A DNA stretch of 42,373 nt from Pseudomonadota bacterium (GTDB lineage Bacteria > Desulfobacterota > Desulfobulbia > Desulfobulbales > Desulfocapsaceae): NCBI GenBank assembly GCA_018820855.1, contig JAHJNL010000080.1:1-42373 (forward strand). The letters run 5' to 3'. The translations under genes were made by a program, and so were the position numbers. Positions 37,576 through 42,373 of this stretch are shown in pieces. How positions within the stretch are numbered: position 1 is the stretch's first letter; each line of letters starts with the position of its first letter. The notes beneath the pieces are model-generated. The model had not been told where the DNA came from and did not search any database. It worked only from the letters and a program-made list of their open reading frames with translations.

Positions 37576-38352
37576 ATGAAAAAAACTACACCAACTCATA
37601 ATACTGAGCAAGCCCATGCCGGAACCAGAGACGCCCTCTTCCAGGTGGAGCGGATCAACGGGGATTTCGTCTTTGACGATCGCGTTGCCCAAGTCTTCGA
37701 CGATATGCTCGACCGCTCCGTTCCCCATTACCAGGAAGTAATCCAATCCATTGCCAGAATCCTGGGCTGCCTGCTGCAGGAAGGTTCACAGATCGTAGAT
37801 CTCGGCTGTTCCACCGGCACCACGCTCCTGCAACTGAGCCGTCTGCTTGAAGAAAAAAAATTCACTTATCTGGGAATAGACAACTCAGCTGCCATGCTCG
37901 ACAAAGCCAGACTCAAGGCGGAACTCTTTTCCAGACAGGAAAGCCTCAACTTTAGCGATGGGGATATCACGAAAGTTGACCAGCCCGGAACCTCTGCCTT
38001 TCTTCTCAACTACACCCTGCAATTTATCCGCCCTCTACACCGGGAAACTTTTCTCCGGCGGGTCTACGAGAATCTTAGTCCGGGAGGTGTTCTTATCCTC
38101 AGCGAAAAAATCATCTCCCATCATCCCGGCCTCAACCGCCGCTATATTGAAATCTACCACCAGTTCAAGAAAGAGCGCGGCTATTCCGAACTGGAGATCG
38201 CCAAAAAGAGAGAGGCTCTGGAAAATGTTCTTATCCCCTGCTCCCTTGAAGAAAATCGCAATCTCCTGCAGACTGCTGGTTTCACTGAAGTAGAGCCTTT
38301 TTTTCAATGGTTCAACTTTGTCTCTTTCCTTGCTGTAAAACCAGCAAACTGA
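37576..38352 (+). CDS. cmoA: Carboxy-S-adenosyl-L-methionine synthase CmoA
   Basis: 258 aa. FVFDDRVAQVFDDMLDRSVPHYQEVIQSI is the CmoA N-terminal signature, followed by the SAM-binding VDLGCSTGTTLLQL, then FLLNYTLQFIRPLHRETFLRRVYENLSPGGVLILSEKI and the C-terminal FQWFNFVSFLAVK. It converts SAM and prephenate to carboxy-SAM, which CmoB uses. Length matches the E. coli enzyme (247 aa) with a short N-terminal extension. cmoB follows 17 nt later. Confidence 0.95.
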   Translation: MKKTTPTHNTEQAHAGTRDALFQVERINGDFVFDDRVAQVFDDMLDRSVPHYQEVIQSIARILGCLLQEGSQIVDLGCSTGTTLLQLSRLLEEKKFTYLGIDNSAAMLDKARLKAELFSRQESLNFSDGDITKVDQPGTSAFLLNYTLQFIRPLHRETFLRRVYENLSPGGVLILSEKIISHHPGLNRRYIEIYHQFKKERGYSELEIAKKREALENVLIPCSLEENRNLLQTAGFTEVEPFFQWFNFVSFLAVKPAN

Positions 38353-38369
38353 CTTCCCCTTTTTCTGCC

Positions 38370-39329
38370 ATGAACTACCTTGATCAGTTGCCAGCATCGG
38401 CCCAAAGAGATGAAATTGCCCACATCCACCAACAACGGCAACAATGGGTCAATCAGCCCAAAAAGGGCTTTCTCCGTTTTCGCCTTCCCTGCGAAGCCTT
38501 GCAGGCCTGTCCTGCAACTAACGTTGACTGCACCAGTGATGTGGTAAAAATTGGTTCGGCCGATGAACTATCGGCTGAAGATCGAACAGAGGTTGAATCT
38601 CATCTGCGGGCCTTCATGCCCTGGCGCAAAGGCCCGTTTTCTGTTTTTGGTATCGACATTGATGCCGAATGGCAGAGCCAGCGCAAATGGCAGCGACTCC
38701 TCCCGCATCTGCCTGATATGCAGAACAAGGTCGTGGCAGATATCGGCTGCAACAACGGCTACTACATGTTTCGCATGGTGCCTTTCGCGCCAAAGGTTGT
38801 TGTCGGGTTTGAGCCTTCGGTGCAGCATTACTACTGTTTTAAGGGACTCAATGGCATGGCCCGACAGGAGAACCTGCACATCGATCTCCTGGGCGTAGAG
38901 CACCTGCAACTCTTTCCCGACTGCTTTGACATCCTCTTCCTGATGGGGATCATCTATCACCGCAGCTCGCCTGTGGAAACCCTGCGTGATATTTTTTCCT
39001 CCCTGCGTAGCGGCGGGACTCTTGTACTCGAGTCCCAGGCCATTCCAGGCGAGAGCGAAACAGCACTCTTTCCGGGAAAAACCTATGCCAAGGTCCCTGG
39101 CACCTACTTTGTTCCCACTGGCAACTGCCTAAAAAACTGGGTCCTCCGCGCCGGATTCAAAGATGTGGAGATCCTCTGCCAGCACCCCATGTCCAGCAAG
39201 GAACAGCGGCGTACAGATTGGATGCGATTTGAATCATACTCCGACTTCATCGCCCCGTTGGATCCCGAAAAAACCGTTGAAGGCTACCCTGCACCGGAAC
39301 GGGTTTACCTGCTGGCCCGGAAAAAATAA
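38370..39329 (+). CDS. cmoB: tRNA U34 carboxymethyltransferase CmoB
   Basis: 319 aa from ATG 38370 (MNYLDQLPA); a start at 38307 would overlap cmoA. MPWRKGPFSVFGIDIDAEW, then WQRLLPHLPDMQNKVVADIGCNNGYYMFRM, matches E. coli CmoB closely, as do LFLMGIIYHRSSPVETL, YFVPTGNCLKNWVLRAGF and TVEGYPAPERVYLLARK at the end. It transfers the carboxymethyl group of carboxy-SAM to 5-hydroxyuridine at tRNA position 34, giving cmo5U. No strong ribosome binding site is visible, so translation may depend on coupling to cmoA. Confidence 0.96.
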   Translation: MNYLDQLPASAQRDEIAHIHQQRQQWVNQPKKGFLRFRLPCEALQACPATNVDCTSDVVKIGSADELSAEDRTEVESHLRAFMPWRKGPFSVFGIDIDAEWQSQRKWQRLLPHLPDMQNKVVADIGCNNGYYMFRMVPFAPKVVVGFEPSVQHYYCFKGLNGMARQENLHIDLLGVEHLQLFPDCFDILFLMGIIYHRSSPVETLRDIFSSLRSGGTLVLESQAIPGESETALFPGKTYAKVPGTYFVPTGNCLKNWVLRAGFKDVEILCQHPMSSKEQRRTDWMRFESYSDFIAPLDPEKTVEGYPAPERVYLLARKK

Positions 39330-39431
39330 TAATGCCAGCACAGCTCTTTCTTGCCTTTGCCTGCAAGTATGGTAAACTTGGTATAATTTTCGTATAGATT
39401 TCGGGGAAACAATTCAGATAAGGAGCATGCA

Positions 39432-39977
39432 ATGGATTACAAAACCTGTACACTCTACAGCGGTGGCCTCAAAGGTGCCGAGGCTACCTTTGGCGAAGTA
39501 GCCGAAAAATTAGGGGTAAAAGAAATAATCTTCACCTTTGAAGACCACAAACTGAACCGTAATAAAAATGCGGTGACCCTGAGCAAAGAAGAGCTGGAGC
39601 GAGGAGATATATCCATGGAACTGGCCTCGCGCATGCTCAACAGAACCTACTATGAAACAGAAAAGATTCGCAAGGTCCTGCAGACTATTTTTCACATGGT
39701 CAATAACGGACATCAGGTCTTTGTCGTCGGCACAATTCAAGAAGACCATTCTGTTAAAGGCGGCACCGGATGGGCCGTAGAACTTGCAAAACTCTTTAAC
39801 CGTCCCCTCCATGTCTTTGACCAGCCCCGCAAACAGTGGTTCACCTGGAAAGGAAATGAGTGGAAGGAAGACAGCCCCGTAATCGAATTTGATACCTTTG
39901 TCGGTTCTGGTACCCGTTACCTCAGCGATGCTGGCCGGGAAGCCATTGAAAAATTATTCACCGATTCTTTTGCCTAG
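39432..39977 (+). CDS. SLOG-superfamily-like predicted nucleotide-binding protein
   Basis: 181 aa. The opening TCTLYSGGLKGAEATFGEVAEKLG has the SGG turn and GAE of SLOG/YpsA-like Rossmann folds, and GGTGWAVELAKLFNRPLHVFDQP then FVGSGTRYLSDAGREAIEKLF fit the nucleotide-binding and C-terminal elements. The middle (FEDHKLNRNKNAVTLSKEELERGD) is polar. SLOG proteins are predicted to bind or process nucleotides or nucleotide-linked signals; a substrate cannot be named. It follows cmoB by 102 nt and precedes the HIT hydrolase by 18 nt. Confidence 0.6.
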   Translation: MDYKTCTLYSGGLKGAEATFGEVAEKLGVKEIIFTFEDHKLNRNKNAVTLSKEELERGDISMELASRMLNRTYYETEKIRKVLQTIFHMVNNGHQVFVVGTIQEDHSVKGGTGWAVELAKLFNRPLHVFDQPRKQWFTWKGNEWKEDSPVIEFDTFVGSGTRYLSDAGREAIEKLFTDSFA

Positions 39978-39995
39978 GTCTTCAAAAGGACACAC

Positions 39996-40337
39996 ATGGA
40001 AACTGACTGCCTCTTTTGCAAGATAGCTGCCGGTGGCATCCCTGTAGACGTACTCTACGAAGACGATGAATTGCTAGCTTTTCGCGACATCGCACCCCAG
40101 GCCCCCATCCACTTTCTGATCATTCCCAAAAAGCATATCCAGAATCCTGCCAAGATAACCGCCGAAGACGAGGAGCTCATGGGCAGGATGCTGCGCCGAG
40201 GCGCAGCCATTGCCCAGGAGAACGGAGCCAAAGACTTCCGTCTCGTTTTTAATAGCGGGGCAGAGGCTGGTCAGACTGTCTTCCACATCCACATGCATGT
40301 CCTGGGAGGCCGCTCCATGCAGTGGCCTCCGGGCTAG
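39996..40337 (+). CDS. HIT family hydrolase (HinT-like)
   Basis: 113 aa, typical for HinT. CLFCKIAAGGIPVDVLYEDDELLAFRDIAPQAPIHFLIIPKKHI is the classic N-terminus and VFHIHMHVLGGRSMQWPPG carries the His-triad (HxHxH). HinT proteins hydrolyse adenosine phosphoramidates and aminoacyl-AMP. It ends the apparent cmoA-cmoB-SLOG operon. Confidence 0.95.
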   Translation: METDCLFCKIAAGGIPVDVLYEDDELLAFRDIAPQAPIHFLIIPKKHIQNPAKITAEDEELMGRMLRRGAAIAQENGAKDFRLVFNSGAEAGQTVFHIHMHVLGGRSMQWPPG

Positions 40338-40665
40338 CCCTCAGACGATTCAGATAATTTTGTAACGTACCAATTTCTTTCTCATCACATGCTGGTGGGT
40401 TTTCGCATTTTTCAGATTTATATGCCGCCAAATTACCAGAAGATCAAGATCTCGATGTGCTAAGAATTGCCCCTTGCTTTCCATCTCACTCATGATAAGA
40501 TCATAATCTCATGCATCAACTAAAGCGAATCGAGAAAACGGAATTCAGGCCTAAGATGCTTGCCTTAAAAACACGACAGGCGGAAGGATAAAACCAACAC
40601 AGCCATATCACGAGATATTTCATATCTATTCAACCCCTTCGTTATACTCCTCGGCAAAATTTATT
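40338..40665. other. Noncoding region between HIT gene and K+ channel
   Basis: Base composition drops to clearly AT-rich after about 40340. A 47-codon minus-strand ORF (40350-40493) is the only gene-like feature. I saw no terminator or promoter strong enough to annotate and no RNA gene. Confidence 0.35.
40350..40493 (-). CDS. Possible 47-aa ORF or gene remnant
   Basis: ATG (complement of 40491-40493) opens MSEMESKGQFLAHRDL and continues through LLVIWRHINLKNAKTHQHV to a TGA at 40350-40352. The composition is protein-like (basic, His/Lys-rich C-terminal half), but no Shine-Dalgarno precedes it and I do not recognise it. It may be a small gene, a fragment or chance. Confidence 0.2.
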   Translation of the reverse strand: MSEMESKGQFLAHRDLDLLVIWRHINLKNAKTHQHVMRKKLVRYKII

Positions 40666-41409
40666 TTGATCAGCAAAGATACCCTTTCAGAAATAATAAA
40701 TGAGACTGACACAATTCTTGGTAAGGCTTTTGCACTTAGTATTCAGATGCTCATCGTCACCTCTCTGATATCTTTCTCAATTAGTACGTTACCAAATCTT
40801 TCGAAAGGTACCGTCAATTTATTACGTATTGTAGAAATATTCACTGTTTGTATCTTTACAATTGAATATTTACTGAGAATCCTGGTCGCTGAGAAAAAGC
40901 TAAAGTTCATTTTTAGTTTCTTTGGCTTAGTTGACCTGGCTGCAATACTCCCATTTTATATTGCCACGGGTTTCGATATTCGTTCCGTTAGGATATTCAG
41001 GCTCCTTCGCCTTGTTCGAATACTTAAACTACTCAAATACAGCAAGGCTACAACCCTATTTCACAGGGCATTAATAATTTCAAAGGAAGAGCTTATCCTC
41101 TTTGGATTTGTAGCTTCCATCATGCTTTATCTTTCAGCCGTCGGCATCTATTACTTTGAAAACCCTGCACAACCAGACCATTTCAAATCAGTATTTCATT
41201 GCCTTTGGTGGGCGATTACAACACTGACTACAGTTGGGTATGGTGATATGTTCCCAGTAACAACTGGCGGAAAACTATTTACATTTTTTGTGCTGACAGT
41301 TGGGTTGGGTATTGTCGCAATTCCGACTGGTTTAGTGGCTTCAGCACTCTCACAGGCCCGTAATGAAGATAAGGCAGAACAAATTTCCACGCAGAACTTA
41401 CCCCGTTAA
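40666..41409 (+). CDS. Voltage-gated K+ channel-like protein (six-helix, TVGYGD filter)
   Basis: 247 aa, with a TTG start (ISKDTLSEII); no good ribosome binding site or alternative ATG was found, so the start is uncertain. Six membrane segments are visible, with an Arg-rich S4 (RSVRIFRLLRLVRILKLLKYSK). The pore loop WWAITTLTTVGYGDMFPVTTGGK carries the K+ selectivity filter, followed by S6 (FFVLTVGLGIVAIPTGLVASAL). A short polar tail ends the protein; no cyclic-nucleotide-binding domain or RCK domain is present. It should pass K+ across the cytoplasmic membrane. The region is AT-richer than the genes to its left. Confidence 0.88.
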   Translation: MISKDTLSEIINETDTILGKAFALSIQMLIVTSLISFSISTLPNLSKGTVNLLRIVEIFTVCIFTIEYLLRILVAEKKLKFIFSFFGLVDLAAILPFYIATGFDIRSVRIFRLLRLVRILKLLKYSKATTLFHRALIISKEELILFGFVASIMLYLSAVGIYYFENPAQPDHFKSVFHCLWWAITTLTTVGYGDMFPVTTGGKLFTFFVLTVGLGIVAIPTGLVASALSQARNEDKAEQISTQNLPR

Positions 41410-41455
41410 CACCCCGCAGACTCGATCAATTTCACGTCAGACGAAGAAGGATATC

Positions 41456-41926
41456 ATGAAAAGGTTTTCTAGAATGCTCGAGTGGATTCGACCTGTTGGT
41501 ATAGGGCTTGTGTATTTCCTTGCTGAATATCTGGGCACAGACGCCATATCACGATTCCATATTCTTGGGCCAATTGTGGTAATTGTCATGTCTGGAACAG
41601 TGGCATTCGAATCTTTGCTACTTGGAGAAACTGCTTCTGAAAAAATCGGTTTTAAACCAAACCGTGCGTATCAGATTCAGTCCGGCTTGAATAACTTGGC
41701 AACGGCATTCACTGCCCTGCTTGTTTTTGTCTTGGATTGGGGACGATATGCAGACGCAACCATAGTAATCACAATGTTGCTGTTCTTTGTTCTTTCGGCT
41801 GCAAACCATGCAGCAACTGCAATTAAAGAGCACAATATGAAACCAGTCAACCTAATGCGGCCAATGATGACATTGCTACTGTTAGGCCTCCTGCTTCCTC
41901 CCATGTTTCAGGCACTACTGCAATGA
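41456..41926 (+). CDS. Unknown membrane protein, about four helices
   Basis: 156 aa from ATG 41456, with AAGAAGGA 5 nt upstream; the frame opens at 41363 inside the channel gene, but that start is not supported. Hydrophobic segments lie at WIRPVGIGLVYFLAEYL, LGPIVVIVMSGTVAFESLLL, ATAFTALLVFVLDWG with VITMLLFFVLSAANHAA, and MMTLLLLGLLLPPMF. I do not recognise the family. It follows the K+ channel by 46 nt and may be co-transcribed with it. Confidence 0.65.
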   Translation: MKRFSRMLEWIRPVGIGLVYFLAEYLGTDAISRFHILGPIVVIVMSGTVAFESLLLGETASEKIGFKPNRAYQIQSGLNNLATAFTALLVFVLDWGRYADATIVITMLLFFVLSAANHAATAIKEHNMKPVNLMRPMMTLLLLGLLLPPMFQALLQ

Positions 41927-42192
41927 AGAGACAACAGGCAGGACATGAGAACCGAAACCGTACCGACCAATCCACCGGACATTTACCACGCCATCAATTT
42001 CGCATGTTATATATGAAACGTTATGGCCTTTACGAACTACTCTCAGTATTGAAATGAAAATATAATTGCCGTGCCTCGCGGTTTTTAACATCCCGTTCAG
42101 CAACAGAATTTCATCAAAATACGTTTGAAATAATACTATGAAACAGCGATATGCGTGGGTCTGGAAACGACTACTTTGAAGGGTGGACTATT
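41927..42192. other. AT-rich intergenic stretch before the right IS end
   Basis: No gene was supported here. A 62-codon minus-strand frame (start near 42103) lacks a ribosome binding site and domain character. The stretch probably holds the promoter for the signal-peptide ORF that the IS interrupts. Confidence 0.35.
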
Positions 42193-42261
42193 ATGAAAAG
42201 CAAACTGATACTTTTTCTATTCATAGGCTTACTTTGGTTCATCCGGTTTAAGCGTACTTAA
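42193..42261 (+). pseudogene. Signal-peptide gene fragment interrupted by the IS
   Basis: ATG 42193 has AAGGGTGG 9-10 nt upstream and encodes MKSKLILFLFIGLL, a typical signal-peptide or membrane-anchor start. The native codons end at 42234; the IS terminus begins at 42235/42236 and supplies eight more codons (WFIRFKRT) before a stop. The original exported or membrane protein therefore lost everything after residue 14. The remainder should lie beyond the IS, outside this window. Confidence 0.6.
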
Positions 42262-42272
42262 AAATTGAAAAT

Positions 42273-42342
42273 GTGGACATACTGTTCTTCCTTTCTAAGA
42301 AGAGACCAATCAACTTTGGAAAGGAGAAGGGAGTATGTCCAC
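42273..42342 (+). promoter_or_regulatory. Hairpin sequestering the transposase start (right copy)
   Basis: GTGGACATACT (42273-42283) pairs with AGTATGTCCAC (42332-42342), and the second arm includes ATG 42335-42337. An inner stem covers part of the Shine-Dalgarno. A weak promoter-like pair, TACTTA (42255-42260) and CATACT (42278-42283), 17 bp apart, would start RNA after the outer arm. Confidence 0.55.
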
Positions 42343-42373
42343 GAGCTTATTGTACCATGGGTTTGGCATTCGA
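42335..42373 (+). CDS. Transposase N-terminus (partial, runs off the window)
   Basis: ATG 42335 opens MSTSLLYHGFGIR up to the window end, identical to the left copy. GGAGAAGGGAG precedes it. An ISL3-family assignment is likely but rests on 13 residues. Confidence 0.6.
   Translation, partial: MSTSLLYHGFGIR

Larger units (their letters stand above)
42235..42373 (+). mobile_element. Right insertion-sequence end, identical inverted copy
   Basis: Exact reverse complement of 2-140. The terminus reads GGTTCATCCGGTTTAAGCG. The transposase start (42335) reads out of the window to the right, mirroring the left end. Because core genes such as ligA, hemA and recO lie between the copies, this is not a plausible composite transposon; the contig most likely ends in a multi-copy IS. 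Confidence 0.75.

Noticed and set aside
40249-40431. 60-codon minus-strand frame overlapping the HIT gene end
   Set aside because: It runs antisense into the conserved HIT-triad region and has no ribosome binding site; a different frame (40350-40493) is the better small-ORF candidate and even that is weak.
41915-42103. 62-codon minus-strand frame near the right IS
   Set aside because: No ribosome binding site, domain or coding character beyond chance.

Overview
The window is an assembled chromosomal segment of a Gram-negative bacterium, most likely a sulfate-reducing or sulfur-cycling member of the Desulfobulbaceae/Desulfobulbales (Desulfobacterota). I infer this from the gene families together: a precorrin-2 dehydrogenase / CcsA-like / glutamyl-tRNA reductase cluster, AsmA, SurA, RodZ and UppP of Gram-negative type, a CmoA-CmoB pair, and a multi-sensor hybrid kinase. 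No rRNA or tRNA genes were found. Both ends lie inside two identical, inverted copies of the same insertion sequence end (139 bp, transposases reading outward), so the segment boundaries are probably repeat-induced assembly breaks, not biological borders.

Regions. (1) 1-140: IS end with the first 13 codons of a transposase. (2) 330-8487: two tandem, paralogous, very large exported GLUG-repeat proteins on the minus strand, likely surface or adhesin-like; the downstream one appears cut off inside a repeat. A divergent sulfotransferase follows (8827-9633). (3) 9830-15550: an AT-rich two-gene operon for a hybrid histidine kinase (three periplasmic solute-binding domains, HisKA, HATPase, two receivers, HPt) and a receiver-GGDEF protein, probably a c-di-GMP output. 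(4) 15914-18824: a GNAT acetyltransferase, a small membrane protein and an unknown protein whose start codons abut back-to-back, a universal stress protein and a DUF202 membrane protein. (5) 18843-25756: AsmA, NAD-dependent DNA ligase, a 4-oxalocrotonate tautomerase-like protein, a ClC chloride channel/antiporter and an unknown protein. (6) 25863-30214: tetrapyrrole and envelope block (hemA, a CcsA/HemX-like protein, precorrin-2 dehydrogenase, a methyltransferase, uppP). (7) 30362-31206: a tiny exported protein with a clear promoter and terminator, and a TlpA-like thioredoxin. (8) 31529-34514: SurA-like chaperone, RodZ-like protein, RecO. (9) 34733-37124: biotin-protein ligase, a putative biotinyl/lipoyl-like carrier protein and an exported protein of unknown role. 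(10) 37576-40337: cmoA, cmoB, a SLOG-like protein and a HIT hydrolase, an apparent operon linked to wobble-uridine tRNA modification. (11) 40666-42261: a voltage-gated K+ channel-like protein, an unknown four-helix membrane protein, and a signal-peptide ORF broken by the right-hand IS.

The middle and right parts are ordinary core genome. The accessory part is the left third: large repeat proteins, sulfotransferase, and an AT-rich sensory/c-di-GMP operon. A reasonable but untested reading is a surface-matrix module controlled by environmental sensing. The most concrete new observations are a start-codon-sequestering hairpin in the IS, the twin GLUG proteins without a visible anchor or translocator, and the biotin carrier-like protein encoded beside a biotin ligase.
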